From Acetobacter aceti NBRC 14818 (GTDB taxonomy: Bacteria > Pseudomonadota > Alphaproteobacteria > Acetobacterales > Acetobacteraceae), in contig NZ_AP023410.1 in the NCBI RefSeq assembly GCF_000193495.2, forward strand, positions 1,736,001 to 1,800,000: DNA of 64,000 nt, read 5' to 3'. The position numbers and the translations under genes were made by a program. Shown one piece after another: positions 16,989 to 26,726 of this stretch. The notes under the pieces are model-generated. The model saw nothing but the letters and a program-made list of their open reading frames with translations. It was not told where the DNA came from and did not search any database. The stretch's first letter is position 1, and each line of letters opens with the position of its first letter.

Positions 16989-17317
16989 GACATCGCCTCT
17001 TTTCTCTTCTCTGCTGTGAGGGTGTATATGGCGTTTATGAACCGGAACGGCCAGATGGAATGCGCACCAATCTTTCACTGGCCAACCTTTCTCCGGAACG
17101 CCTCGTAAAGCATTCCCTGTCATGTTGCGGCATGTGGTTGATTGCCCGGTCGACGCCATAACGACGGTCGTCCCCTGAAAGAATGTTGCATGGATACCAG
17201 TGTCTCCGAAAAATGCGCCAGACAGCCCGGTCGTGGCTCTCACCCTTCCGTGATTGATTGCTATAAGGCGCGGGTTTCCGGCGACCACTCCATTGCCGCA
17301 GCCATGCAGGACAGGCC
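16989..17317. other. Divergent intergenic region between apbC and opgC
   Basis: About 330 bases separate the two start codons. I find no gene, hairpin or repeat in it; it should contain the promoters of both genes, but no clear -35/-10 pair stands out. Confidence 0.5.
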
Positions 17318-18526
17318 ATGACCGCCACGACCTCCTCTTTTCCGCTTTCCGGCCATTCTTCTGAAGGTCGGGCCGACAAGGCCTCGGTCGCCCTGAACAC
17401 GCCACCCGCCACCAAACGGGTCCGGGATCATCGCGTGGACGCCCTGCGCGGGATCGCCCTGCTGATGATGTTCGTGGACCACATGCCACAGAACCTCCTC
17501 AACCGGCTGACCATCCGGAACCTTGGCTTTGCGGATGCCGCGGAGATTTTCGTGCTGCTGGCCGGATATGCTTCGTGGCTGGCGTACGGGCGGGGTTTCC
17601 CGAAATACGGCGTGGCGGTGACGCTTCGCAAGATCGCCGTCCGCTGTGGAAAGCTCTACATCGCCCAGACGCTGATGATGATCTCCTTTGTCGTCATCAT
17701 CCGCACCTGGCGCAATTTCACGCCCGTTCCCGTCGACTTTCTTGAGCCCGAACTGGCGCACGGTCTGTCCAATTTCTGGCGTGTCTTTCTGCTGGACGCC
17801 CTGCCGTCCAACCTGAACATCCTGCCGCTTTACATGGTGCTGCTGGGGGCCTTTCCCCTGATGTTCTGCGTCATCCGGTTCAATCGCTTTCTCGCGCTGG
17901 GACTGAGTTTCGCCCTGTGGCTGCTGATCAACATCGACCCCAGTGTTAATTTCCCCAACTGGCTTGACCCGGATGGCTGGTATTTCGACCCGCTGGCATG
18001 GCAGTTCCTGTTCGTGCTTGGCGCTTGCGGGGCTATCGAGGCCGGTCGTCACAACGGAAATCTGCCTTCCTTTTCTTGGCTGAAGATCCTTTGCGCGGGC
18101 TATCTGATGTTCTCGCTGCTGGAGGCCTTTCCGTGGACGCAGTGGGGACTGCCGACCATCCGCCCGCTTGCCCTGCCCTCTCCCGACAAGAGCACGCTGG
18201 CTCCCCTGCGGCTGCTGGATGTCCTGTCGATTTTCTATCTGGTGCAGTCCTCGCAACTGGCCCGGCAATTCTCGGAAACACGGCTGGGACAGGCGCTGGC
18301 GCTATGCGGACGCCATTCGCTGGAAGTCTTTACGGTCGGCACCGTTCTCGACCTGATCGGGCGTCTGATCTTCACCACATTCGGAGAAGGCTGGCTGTTT
18401 CAGGTCGTGATCAACATTGCAGGCCTGTGGATTCTCTACTGCGTGACAGTTGTCTACGAGCGTAAACGTAACCGGGCGCGGGAGCTGATGAAGCCGTCGG
18501 AGCCAAAGCAGCCTGCCGCCTCCTGA
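17318..18526 (+). CDS. opgC: OpgC family membrane acyltransferase
   Basis: A 402-residue polytopic protein. RDHRVDALRGIALLMMFVDH near residue 36 is the start of the OpgC_C fold, with the conserved Arg and the His-containing VDHMPQN, followed by EIFVLLAGYASWLAYG. About ten membrane helices follow, and the C-terminus is basic and cytoplasmic. Family members transfer succinyl or related groups to periplasmic glucans or other surface polysaccharides. No opgGH genes are nearby, so the acceptor is open. AGGACAGG precedes the ATG. An SGNH hydrolase gene follows after 57 bases, a pairing that would suit acyl addition and removal on a glycan. Confidence 0.88.
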   Translation: MTATTSSFPLSGHSSEGRADKASVALNTPPATKRVRDHRVDALRGIALLMMFVDHMPQNLLNRLTIRNLGFADAAEIFVLLAGYASWLAYGRGFPKYGVAVTLRKIAVRCGKLYIAQTLMMISFVVIIRTWRNFTPVPVDFLEPELAHGLSNFWRVFLLDALPSNLNILPLYMVLLGAFPLMFCVIRFNRFLALGLSFALWLLINIDPSVNFPNWLDPDGWYFDPLAWQFLFVLGACGAIEAGRHNGNLPSFSWLKILCAGYLMFSLLEAFPWTQWGLPTIRPLALPSPDKSTLAPLRLLDVLSIFYLVQSSQLARQFSETRLGQALALCGRHSLEVFTVGTVLDLIGRLIFTTFGEGWLFQVVINIAGLWILYCVTVVYERKRNRARELMKPSEPKQPAAS

Positions 18527-18583
18527 GCCGTCTCGTCCGCCTCTGGCATGATGACGCCGCCCACAGACACAGGAACCGATAGA

Positions 18584-19207
18584 ATGAGCCACTTTCCCCG
18601 CCTGACCCGGCTATTGCAGGCCGGTTCTTCCGTGAAGATCTGCCTGTTCGGCTCCTCCACCGTCGAAGGTGTCGGCGCCAGTTCGCCCGAGAATGGCCTG
18701 TGCCCGGTCGTGGAGCGGACATTGCAGCCTTTCATGCCGAACGGTGTGACCGTCATCAATCGCGGGATCGGCGGCAATGGAGCCGAGGAAATGCATGACC
18801 GGCTTCAGCAGGTGATTGATGATCGCGCCGATCTGGTCGTCTGGCAGGGCGGCACGAATGATGTCTGGAAAGAGAAGTCTGTCTCCAGCTTCATTGATCA
18901 GACCCGCGATGATCTCGAGCGTCTGCGCCGTGAGGACGGGTGCGATCTGGGCATGATCGGGCCGCAATGGTGCAAGATGCTGGAAGAGCTGCCGAACTTC
19001 CCTGCCTTCCGGGACGCTGTGCCCGCGCTGGCCATTGAGATGAACATCCCGTTCTTCAACCGCTACGCGCTGATGAAGTCGTGGTGCGCCGAGTATGACA
19101 TGACCCGCGAGCAGCTTTCTCCCGATGGTCTGCATCTGGGTGATTTTGGTTACAAGCTGCTGGGCGAGGCCGTGGCGCGCTGGATTGTCGAGATGACGGG
19201 AATTTAG
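18584..19207 (+). CDS. SGNH/GDSL-family hydrolase
   Basis: A 207-residue protein with the SGNH blocks in order: KICLFGSSTVEG (block I Ser), VINRGIGGNGAEEM (block II Gly), VVWQGGTNDVW (block III Asn) and LSPDGLHLGDFGY (block V Asp and His). There is no signal peptide. The ATG at 18584 is preceded by AGGA; an upstream ATG at 18548 has no ribosome site. It probably forms an operon with opgC and may deacylate a glycan or lipid, which is inference from position. Confidence 0.87.
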   Translation: MSHFPRLTRLLQAGSSVKICLFGSSTVEGVGASSPENGLCPVVERTLQPFMPNGVTVINRGIGGNGAEEMHDRLQQVIDDRADLVVWQGGTNDVWKEKSVSSFIDQTRDDLERLRREDGCDLGMIGPQWCKMLEELPNFPAFRDAVPALAIEMNIPFFNRYALMKSWCAEYDMTREQLSPDGLHLGDFGYKLLGEAVARWIVEMTGI

Positions 19208-19237
19208 GTTCCCGCATCTGATGGGTTCGCCTTACGT

Positions 19238-19356
19238 TTCTCGGGGCTTTGCCCCGGACCCTACAAAGGGACACAGTCCCTTTGAACCCATTTTATTAAA
19301 ACAACAGGGGTGAAGGGGCTGCGATCCCTTCCGGGTGCAGGGCAGAGCCCTGCTTC
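19238..19356. repeat. Dispersed hairpin-rich intergenic repeat, longest copy
   Basis: The stretch holds three hairpins: CGGGGC-TTT-GCCCCG (19242-19256), AAAGGGAC-ACA-GTCCCTTT (19265-19283) and GCAGGGC-AGA-GCCCTGC (19337-19353). Similar strings in the same order occur at 57479-57565, and parts at 11661 and 33481. It lies between convergent genes and may act as a bidirectional terminator. Confidence 0.7.
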
Positions 19357-19413
19357 ATCGCTCGTTTATAAAAAGCTGTCGGCGTCTTTTAGAGCCGACC
19401 TATCAGCGACAAA

Positions 19414-21399
19414 TCAGTGAATGGTCGGAGAGATATTCGCCGAGGCCAGATGCAGATGAGACGGAGCTGCAAGCTTGAGTTCCGGTCCAAAGCCCGGCCA
19501 CTCACCGTCCGCCAGCGCTTCCAGAGAGGGCGTCGGCAGATCGAGACGATCGGCATAGGTCCAGAGGTAGGAGAAGGCCTGTGTCACATAGGCCCGCGTC
19601 TGTGCGTTCGGCAGACGCTCCATATAGAGCAGCGGATCTTCCGACACGCCCGCGCTCGTCTCCCAATGGGAAATCGAACCCGGTCCCGCATTGTAGCTCG
19701 CCAGCAGACGGATAAGGTCACCGCCCTCCGGGGCCGCCTGCCCAGCCCAACTCAGATGCGCCAGATACTTCACATAGCGCTGACCGATTTCAAGGTTTAG
19801 GCCGGGATCGTGCAGCACCTGAGGTGAAGACGCGAACCGGTCCGTCTGCCCTGTCACAAACCCTGCCGTGCCGGGCTGGATCTGCATGAGACCATGTGCG
19901 CCCGCACCGGAGACGGCGCCCGGATCGAAATTGGATTCCAGACGGGTCAGGGCATAGACCAACGCCGGATCGACGGTGAATCCATGGCGGGGATGCAGCG
20001 CAGGCAGAGGCAGATGCTCACCATGCTTGCCGGAAGACTGTTCCATCGCCTGAATGGAATCCGCCATTTCCAGCGCCAGATCGTTCAGTCCGGCCGCAGC
20101 GGCCACAAGCTGGAAGGACTGCGCCAGAGCGGTGTCACGCACGATCTGCGGCCAGTAGCGACGCAGCGCCTGCTCCGCCCGCTCCTGCTCGCCCACCTGC
20201 AACAGGGCAAACACGCGACGACCGACTGGCGTAGCGCCCACGGCTTCCACATCAATTTCTGTCAGAAGCGGTTCGGAAGGCGCAGCGTCCGCTGACACTT
20301 CGAGAGCGGCATCCTGCACAGCGTTGTCACGCATTACATGGTGCGGCACGCGCTCCATCATACGGCGCGCCAGCAGACCATAAAAGCTGGTCGGAGCCGC
20401 CTGAGCCCGCTGGAGCCAGGGGCGGAAAGATGTCATCTCTCCAAGCTCCTGATGTCCACGAGCCGCCCAGAACGCCGCCGCCGAGATCAGTTCGGGCGTC
20501 ACGAGCGGCGCACGGGAGGCTTTCTCGAACAGGGCCACGGCTTCCGCCTTATGTCCCTGCGACCAAGCCGACAGCCCGGCCATATAGGCGGGGAAACCAA
20601 CCTTTTCGTTTCCACGATGGAAAGCCTCACGGGCGGTCTTTTCCGCAGCCGCAAAAGCTCCCTGACTCAGCAGAACCTGCGCCACCTCGCCACCCAGTTG
20701 GGCGGCGTAGGGAGGCGTCATACCCGGCGTGATCGCGATCAGATGCAGGGCGCTATCCGCCCCTTTTGCACCCAGCGCGGCACGTTCCATGACCGTGCGA
20801 TCCAACAACGCATTGCGTGTGAACGCCCGGTCCATCGATCCGTTGACGCTTCCAGCGCGCGCCCCGCCGAGCATGGCGAGAGACGGTGCAGGTGGAAGCG
20901 GCGCGCCACGCTCGGAAAGCGACGCCAGACGGGTGTAGACCGCCGGGGCATCGGCCATGTCCGCGTGATCCCGCAGCCAGCGCCTCATTTCGGCGGGACT
21001 GGGATGATAGGACGGGTTGAGAAATCTTTCGGCCAGAATGTCGGCCAATAGGGTCGTGTCGGTCAGACGCGTCGTGCTGGCCAGCGCCTCGCTGAAGGCG
21101 CTCTGGCGCTGAAGCCGAAAAATGGCCCGCACGAGGGTCGCCATGTCGGAAGACAACGGACGGGGCAACGAGACACCGGCGTCATCAGGTCCGCCATACG
21201 GCAGGCGTGACACGGCCATGGCCACTTCGTCACTGCCATGCCCATCATGAGAAGAGCGCTCCGATGAACGGGACCCTCCCTCATCAGGGGGAACCGGCAG
21301 CGGCCGCGCACTGGCGAAGGATGCTCCCGTCAGCAAGGCAGCGCCGGCAAGCAGAAACCTGGCGGCGATCGAGTGGGAAATATGACCTATGGCTCGCAT
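19414..21399 (-). CDS. Soluble lytic murein transglycosylase
   Basis: A 661-residue periplasmic protein that cleaves peptidoglycan glycan strands with formation of 1,6-anhydromuramic acid. Residues 1-32 are a signal peptide (FLLAGAALLTGASFASA). The long middle is alpha-helical superhelix as in Slt70. The SLT domain begins around residue 490: ALTRLESNFDPGAVSGAGAHG has the catalytic Glu in the ES pair, then GLMQIQPGTAGF and LLASYNAGPGSISHW. The C-terminal YVTQAFSYLWTYADRL is typical. No partner gene is adjacent; a uracil-DNA glycosylase-like gene lies upstream on the same strand. Confidence 0.93.
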   Translation of the reverse strand: MRAIGHISHSIAARFLLAGAALLTGASFASARPLPVPPDEGGSRSSERSSHDGHGSDEVAMAVSRLPYGGPDDAGVSLPRPLSSDMATLVRAIFRLQRQSAFSEALASTTRLTDTTLLADILAERFLNPSYHPSPAEMRRWLRDHADMADAPAVYTRLASLSERGAPLPPAPSLAMLGGARAGSVNGSMDRAFTRNALLDRTVMERAALGAKGADSALHLIAITPGMTPPYAAQLGGEVAQVLLSQGAFAAAEKTAREAFHRGNEKVGFPAYMAGLSAWSQGHKAEAVALFEKASRAPLVTPELISAAAFWAARGHQELGEMTSFRPWLQRAQAAPTSFYGLLARRMMERVPHHVMRDNAVQDAALEVSADAAPSEPLLTEIDVEAVGATPVGRRVFALLQVGEQERAEQALRRYWPQIVRDTALAQSFQLVAAAAGLNDLALEMADSIQAMEQSSGKHGEHLPLPALHPRHGFTVDPALVYALTRLESNFDPGAVSGAGAHGLMQIQPGTAGFVTGQTDRFASSPQVLHDPGLNLEIGQRYVKYLAHLSWAGQAAPEGGDLIRLLASYNAGPGSISHWETSAGVSEDPLLYMERLPNAQTRAYVTQAFSYLWTYADRLDLPTPSLEALADGEWPGFGPELKLAAPSHLHLASANISPTIH

Positions 21400-21525
21400 G
21401 GTGGCGGGGGTCTATAAGTTTCCATTCCAAAATGCAAGCTTGCTGACAATCACCATATGGCAACAGGCAAGCTTCACTCAGGAATACTCCTTGCAAACGC
21501 TTGAATTCCTGTGATTGTCACAAGT

Positions 21526-21545
21526 GGTAGAGAGATGTCTCTACC
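21526..21545. other. Small hairpin between the glycosylase and transglycosylase genes
   Basis: Perfect 8-bp arms GGTAGAGA and TCTCTACC enclose a 4-base loop. There is no T run after it on either strand, so termination is uncertain; it could be an RNA processing or regulatory stem. Confidence 0.35.
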
Positions 21546-21593
21546 TGATTCTATTCCTGCCGGTCTGCCTTCATTATTCCACTATTACGTTAC

Positions 21594-22454
21594 TTAATTC
21601 ACCGCACCATCGAGTGTTACCGCTAGTAACAACATATCATCCCATATCTGACGGCGAGCGGTCGCGCCTGCCCGCAACTGTGAAGGGTGTCTCATTGTCA
21701 TGACGGGCCTCTGTGGTCCGCCTTCCGGACCCCATGCGGTCGTGCGCCAGCTGCCTCTCGCCCGGGCGGGATTGATGTCCGGTCCGAGAATCATGCGGGT
21801 CGCCAGTCCACCGCACAGGAGCAGTCTTTCAGGTTGATAGAGGGCTATACTCCTGAGAAGCATCGGCAGGCATTGCGCAACCTCGACGGGAGACGGAGGG
21901 CGTCCGCCCGGTGGTCGCCAGGGAATCGCCGGAGCCAGAATCATCTCCTCACGGGTCCGGCCGATCGAGGCGAGCATACGCCCCAGCAGATCGCCGGATT
22001 CTCCTGAAAAAACGATCCCGCTTCTGTCCTCGTCGGCATCAGGCGCATCCCCGATCACCATCACCCGTGCGCCGACCGGACCACGCGGCAGAACGGTGTG
22101 GGTTGCCGTGCCGCGCAGACTGCAAGCCACGAATCCGTCGATGGCTTTTTCCAGCGCCGCAATGGTTGTGATCCCGGCCAATGCCGCTAGTGCGGCGTCA
22201 GAACCACCCGGCCCTCCCTCCGCAGGGTGACGCGTTTCTTCACTGATGGCGGGGCGACGTTTCGCTGTATGCCTGACCGCCCCATCAAGAGCCGGGGCCG
22301 TCGTCTGGTGCGCCACACGCGCCGCCTGTTCGGCCTCCCACTCGGCAAACCGGTCATGGGGCGCCTCATCGAGAAGGACATCAACGCCCCACTCAATCTG
22401 CAACTCCAGCAGCGCCGCAACCGCACCAGCGTCCATGGTCACCAGACTCTCCAC
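21594..22454 (-). CDS. Uracil-DNA glycosylase family protein (family 4/5-like)
   Basis: A 286-residue protein. The first 100 residues are variable and proline-rich. The UDG fold follows: VMVIGDAPDADEDRSGIVFS corresponds to the GEGPG-ED water-activating motif, then ESGDLLGRMLASIG, LAPAIPWRPPGGRPPS and the late MRHPSQLRAG in place of the HPS loop. Family 4 enzymes bind a 4Fe-4S cluster by four cysteines; here only three cysteines are seen (ACSLRG, AQCLP, LLCGG), so cluster binding is doubtful. Alphaproteobacteria often carry such a divergent paralogue. Activity on uracil is plausible but not certain. Confidence 0.78.
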   Translation of the reverse strand: MESLVTMDAGAVAALLELQIEWGVDVLLDEAPHDRFAEWEAEQAARVAHQTTAPALDGAVRHTAKRRPAISEETRHPAEGGPGGSDAALAALAGITTIAALEKAIDGFVACSLRGTATHTVLPRGPVGARVMVIGDAPDADEDRSGIVFSGESGDLLGRMLASIGRTREEMILAPAIPWRPPGGRPPSPVEVAQCLPMLLRSIALYQPERLLLCGGLATRMILGPDINPARARGSWRTTAWGPEGGPQRPVMTMRHPSQLRAGATARRQIWDDMLLLAVTLDGAVN

Positions 22455-22810
22455 ATCTTCTGATCACCTACTATAAAGAAAGAGTGGCGGCCCGTCCTCC
22501 TCTCGACACAAGATCACTTCCATTCGACTGGACGATCAAAGGAAACAGGACACTGTTTCCAGCAAGAGACGTGGCCATAACGCTCAAGACATCTGCGGTC
22601 GAACAGGCTTCCCGCCTTCGTTCCGGTGACTGCAACATCATGAACGCCACCGCGGGAACCTTTTCCACCATCCATCTTTTTTCAAACTTCATCAGCCACA
22701 TATGCTCGTGGTTGGCCGATCGCGCCTGCCGGGTTAAATCTTTCTCATGGCTGTTACAGCCACGGGATGCCACCATCCCATTCACACATCGTCAGGGGCT
22801 CATCGCCATC
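22455..22810. other. Divergent intergenic region
   Basis: About 355 bases between the divergent starts of the glycosylase and TPR genes. The plus-strand frame continues open upstream of the TPR gene's signal peptide, but its translation looks like non-coding sequence. No hairpin, repeat or clear promoter was found. Confidence 0.4.
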
Positions 22811-24586
22811 ATGCCAATTCGTCCTGTCCTGTCCGCCCTGCTGCTGGCTTCTCTTCTGTCCAGTAGCGCGATAGCTGCGGAACAGAAGGCGCTGGCCACC
22901 CCAACAAAGGCAGAATCCTCACCATTTGCACCGATCGACACGCCAGATTTTCTGGTGGGACTCATCGCCGCACGCGCCAATGATTACGCCACCGCTGCCC
23001 AGGCTTACAGCGCGGCACTGGCGAAAGACCCGAATAACATGGACCTGCTCCGGCAGGCCTTCTCCGAAGCCGCTCTGGCCGGAGCACCCAACGCCGTGGA
23101 TCTGGCCCGCCAGACTCTGGCTAAGGCAGGTGGGCGCAGCATTCTGACCGCCTTTGTCCTCGGCAACGACGCCGTGCTGCATGATCGCTGGAAGGAAGCC
23201 TCCGAAGCCTATCAAAGCATGCCCTCCGACGCTCTGACCAACATCCTCTCTCCCCTTCTGCAGGCATGGTGTCTGGCGGGTGAGAAGAAATACACGGACG
23301 CCATTGCGCTGCTCACCTCCCCGAAACACAGCACGTCGCCTGCCGCGCCTTTCTATGTCGGCCACGCCGCGCTGATTGCCCTGCTTGCCGGCGACACCGG
23401 ACAGGCCAAAACGCTGTTCGACAAGGCCAACCAGCTCTTTCCAGCCAGCGACCTTCTAATCAACCGCGCACGCGCCAACCTTCTGTGGCAGACCGGCCAT
23501 CAGAGTGAAGCCCGCGACCTGCTCCGTGCGGCGACGGGCAGCGACACCGTCCTGTCTCTCGCAGAGCCTGAGCTACAGGCAGCCATCGACAGCCCGCCCG
23601 TACCAACTGCGCGTGACGGCGTGGCGCATGCTTATGTACTGGTCGCCTTCATTCTCCGCCAGCAGGCCCTGCATGCACCGGAAGTGGACAGCATGCAGCA
23701 GATCAACATCGCCTCGGCCATGATGCTGCGCATGGCGCTGACCCTTGATCCGACGCTCGCCATCGCTCGCCTGATGCTGTCGGAGATCGAAGAAAGTCTG
23801 GGACACAAGGATATCGCCATCGCGGTATTGCAGGATCTGCCAGACACCAATCCCCTGATCCGTGTCGCACAGTATCGTGTGGCCATGCTGGAAGATCAGC
23901 TTGGCAACCATGCGGACGCGCGCGCCAAGCTGGAGCGTCTGGCTCATGACGCGCCAAACCTTGTGCTGCCCATCCGCTCACTCGGCACGATCCTTTCCGA
24001 AAGCAAGGACTGGCCCGCTGCGATCGACGCATTCAACAAGGCTATCACCAACGCCCGCGCCAGCCAGACCCTTGACTGGACCCTGCTGTTTGAACGGGCG
24101 GCAGCCTACGAGCGCACCAACAACTGGCCGAAAGCCGAAGCGGATCTGCAGGAAGCCCGCAAGATGGTGCCCGATGAACCACTGCTGCTGAACTTTCTCG
24201 GCTATGGCTGGGCGCAGCGTGGTCTCCATCTGACAGAGGCCACCGAACTTCTGAAACGGGCGCTCGCCCTCGACCCGGATGACGCGGCAATCCGCGACAG
24301 TCTGGGCTGGGTTCTGCTGCGTTCCGGGGATCTGCCACGCGGTGCGGAAATGATCGAAAAGGCCGCAGAGCAGACACCGCTTGATCCGGAGGTGAATTAT
24401 CACCTTGGCGTGGCGTACTGGGATCTCGGTCGCAAAAGCGAGGCGATTGATCAGTGGAATGTCGCGCTCGGCCTGAAGCCTGAGCCTGACGACCTACAGC
24501 GCATCCAGTCGGCTCTGGATTTTGCCAGAACGGCGGATATCAAGACAAAATTCCCCATTCGGGACATTGCAGCCGCACCGCAATAA
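22811..24586 (+). CDS. Secreted TPR-repeat protein
   Basis: A 591-residue protein from the ATG at 22811, which begins a clear signal peptide (PIRPVLSALLLASLLSSSAIAA). The rest is a string of TPR repeats, for example NDYATAAQAYSAALAKDPNN near the start and the strongly canonical pair in the last 150 residues (LLKRALALDPDDAAIRDSLG and VNYHLGVAYWDLGRKSEA). Such proteins are periplasmic or outer-membrane-associated scaffolds in alphaproteobacteria; no enzyme domain is seen. An open frame continues 109 codons upstream but would bury the signal peptide, so it is rejected. GGGG about 12 bases upstream is the only ribosome-site candidate. Confidence 0.8.
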   Translation: MPIRPVLSALLLASLLSSSAIAAEQKALATPTKAESSPFAPIDTPDFLVGLIAARANDYATAAQAYSAALAKDPNNMDLLRQAFSEAALAGAPNAVDLARQTLAKAGGRSILTAFVLGNDAVLHDRWKEASEAYQSMPSDALTNILSPLLQAWCLAGEKKYTDAIALLTSPKHSTSPAAPFYVGHAALIALLAGDTGQAKTLFDKANQLFPASDLLINRARANLLWQTGHQSEARDLLRAATGSDTVLSLAEPELQAAIDSPPVPTARDGVAHAYVLVAFILRQQALHAPEVDSMQQINIASAMMLRMALTLDPTLAIARLMLSEIEESLGHKDIAIAVLQDLPDTNPLIRVAQYRVAMLEDQLGNHADARAKLERLAHDAPNLVLPIRSLGTILSESKDWPAAIDAFNKAITNARASQTLDWTLLFERAAAYERTNNWPKAEADLQEARKMVPDEPLLLNFLGYGWAQRGLHLTEATELLKRALALDPDDAAIRDSLGWVLLRSGDLPRGAEMIEKAAEQTPLDPEVNYHLGVAYWDLGRKSEAIDQWNVALGLKPEPDDLQRIQSALDFARTADIKTKFPIRDIAAAPQ

Positions 24587-24767
24587 GGCTTAAAGTTTAA
24601 GCCTTACTAAGTCATAGAAACAACATGTCACTGAATTAATAAAGTCGTATTCAAACAGGTTCGGTTTCATTATTACATTATTCAGTATTTTTACCACAAA
24701 TAAAAACATTATTTCTTTGTTTTCCGATAAAAAGTATCAACATAAAATATACAACAATATATTTATA

Positions 24768-25586
24768 TTATATTTTAATTATTGATTTTAATTTTCTTGC
24801 TACATTCCACAATGCATACGGGATTTGTAACCAAAACGACGGTTTGACAATGGGATTTTGTAGTTTTGAATAATGTAATACAAAAGCGTTCTTGTGTTTA
24901 TCTTTTCCAAATATGCTATATTCTAAACCAATATCACTTTCTCTCCTAATAAATTTATGTGGGTACAGATCTAGTATTGGATAAATCGTTTTTGTATAAA
25001 TAATAGGCCCAGTCAGGTTGAGCACTCCAACTTTTCCAGTGCCGTCTTTCCAAGGTCGGTAAGAATTAACTTTTTTTATTATAGATTCAACGACCTCTCG
25101 CAGGAAAGGATGTCCTGGAGCTGCAATAATATGCCACTGCTGAAACTCCCCTCCAGGAATAAAGGACAATTCAGATTTAAGCCCAAATCCTTCATACTTT
25201 TCACCAACAGCATTACTCCATTGCGAAATAATGAACCCCTCATCTCCTTTTACAAATTGAGAAATTGGACCATAAAACCTGCTTTTTATATCAAGATAAA
25301 CTCCTCCATACTTATAAAGTATCAAATACCTAAATAAATCAGCGCGCGCTGCCCCGTATGAATCGTCAATTTTTTTGTAAATTTTTAATACATTATTCCC
25401 AAATTCTGTTTCTATAAAACTTTCTATATCTTTATCTCTATACAGCCTATAATCCCACTCTGGATTTTCCTTTTTTATTTTTTCTATATTCTCCTTGATA
25501 GGCAATGGAATTTCTCCATCACCAATTGTTTGATAAATAATGCGCGGAATTTTTCTTCCCCTCAAATCAAATTCTTTTGCATTCAT
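24768..25586 (-). CDS. GT32/OCH1-like glycosyltransferase with DXD motif
   Basis: A 272-residue protein. IPRIIYQTIGDGEIP near residue 12 is the usual start of the Gly_transf_sug (GT32) family, and the DXD motif sits in YGAARADLFRYLILYKYGG followed by VYLDIKS, which binds metal and nucleotide sugar. The start at 25586 is fixed by GAGGA eight bases upstream. GC is strikingly low (about 30% by eye) against about 57% for the flanking core genes, indicating transfer from an AT-rich source. With the GT2 and flippase genes beyond the dead IS it probably belongs to one surface-polysaccharide locus. Confidence 0.85.
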   Translation of the reverse strand: MNAKEFDLRGRKIPRIIYQTIGDGEIPLPIKENIEKIKKENPEWDYRLYRDKDIESFIETEFGNNVLKIYKKIDDSYGAARADLFRYLILYKYGGVYLDIKSRFYGPISQFVKGDEGFIISQWSNAVGEKYEGFGLKSELSFIPGGEFQQWHIIAAPGHPFLREVVESIIKKVNSYRPWKDGTGKVGVLNLTGPIIYTKTIYPILDLYPHKFIRRESDIGLEYSIFGKDKHKNAFVLHYSKLQNPIVKPSFWLQIPYALWNVARKLKSIIKI

Positions 25587-25704
25587 CAAATTTTTCCTCA
25601 AAATTATTTCTTTGTATTTCTTACAAAATACAAATCTTACCAACAAGCTCAGTCTTGAAGTCACAATAACAAATCAAACTTTCATACAAACCTCACAATC
25701 CTTA

Positions 25705-26527
25705 GGGCCTGTTAGGTCTTGAATAACAGAACGGACTGCATAGCTGTTTACGATGAGCATGATGTAGTCTGTCTTTTCCGATACCGCATGGTCCGTCTGG
25801 GAGCCTTTGATCAAGGAAGTCCGTCCGAAGGGCAAGAGTCCACCGAAAAACTTTCGACGAACGATTTCCGCGATTTTTGGGCGCCCTCAGAACGGCGCGA
25901 AGAGGCGCGCCCTGCCATCTGAGTTTGGTCCCTGGTGGATAGCGCACAGTTGTTCATTCGCTGGTCGAAGCACGGAGTATAGCAGCGCCTCTTTGAAAAG
26001 GTCAAAGACAGGAATCAGGCTCTCGGCATGGTCTTTCTCGAAGGCACGACGATCCGTGCCCATCACAAGGCGACCGGGGCCGCCAAAAAGAGGAGGGTAC
26101 AGATGAATCGTGAGGCTTCTTAGCCGCTCATGTGGGGGCTTTGGCACTAAGGTCTGCGTAGCCACAGATGGCCATGGCAGGGCTCTTTCCTTCATGCTTT
26201 CTCCCGGACAGGCGCACGAACTGCCGTGTGCCTATGCCCTGCTTAAGATCTACCACACCTACCGATCTATGTCGTCTACGATCGCGGGTATGCCTCGCAT
26301 AATTCGGTGAATATCTCTGAAACCACGGGTCCCGTCTGGTCATCCCGCCAAGGAAAAATGATCCAGAAGTCGCCGGGCTTACAGACACCGGCACTTGGTC
26401 GAAAGTCTGTGGGAAAGGCTCAAGGAATGGCGGGCTGTCATGACCCGATATGAGAAAACCACCGCATCCTTCCTCTCCGTCACCCTCATCGCTGCTACAA
26501 CAGACTATATCAAGACCTAACAGGCCC
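25705..26527 (+). mobile_element. Degenerate IS5-family element with intact ends (823 bp)
   Basis: Perfect 18-bp terminal inverted repeats (GGGCCTGTTAGGTCTTGA at 25705-25722 and its complement at 26510-26527) are flanked by TA on both sides, fitting the IS427-like group of IS5. The internal transposase is broken. The perfect ends mean it could still be moved by a related transposase in trans. Confidence 0.88.
25753..26520 (+). pseudogene. IS5-family transposase remnant
   Basis: The frame has a TAG four codons after the ATG, then reads SVFSDTAWSVWEPLIKEVRP and PKNFRRTISAIF, a typical IS5 N-terminus. It shifts frame after GAKRRALPSEFGPWW. Later pieces in other frames include a TDGHGRALSFMLSPGQAHEL-like block and the normal C-terminus MTRYEKTTASFLS ending in TTDYIKT. 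At least one nonsense codon and several frameshifts make it inactive. Confidence 0.85.
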
Positions 26528-26726
26528 TAATATCCATTAGCATCACATTATTATAAGTAAGAATTGTCATTTTCCACAAAATCTGATCTGACAAAGAGAG
26601 TAATCAGTATTTTATATGAAAAATCCATTTTACTCTCTATCCAAACTAAGATTGAGACTGATTTCATCTTCAAATCTCTTCCAGACCCTACCGAAAACGT
26701 CTCAATCACACCAAGAGGCATCTGAA

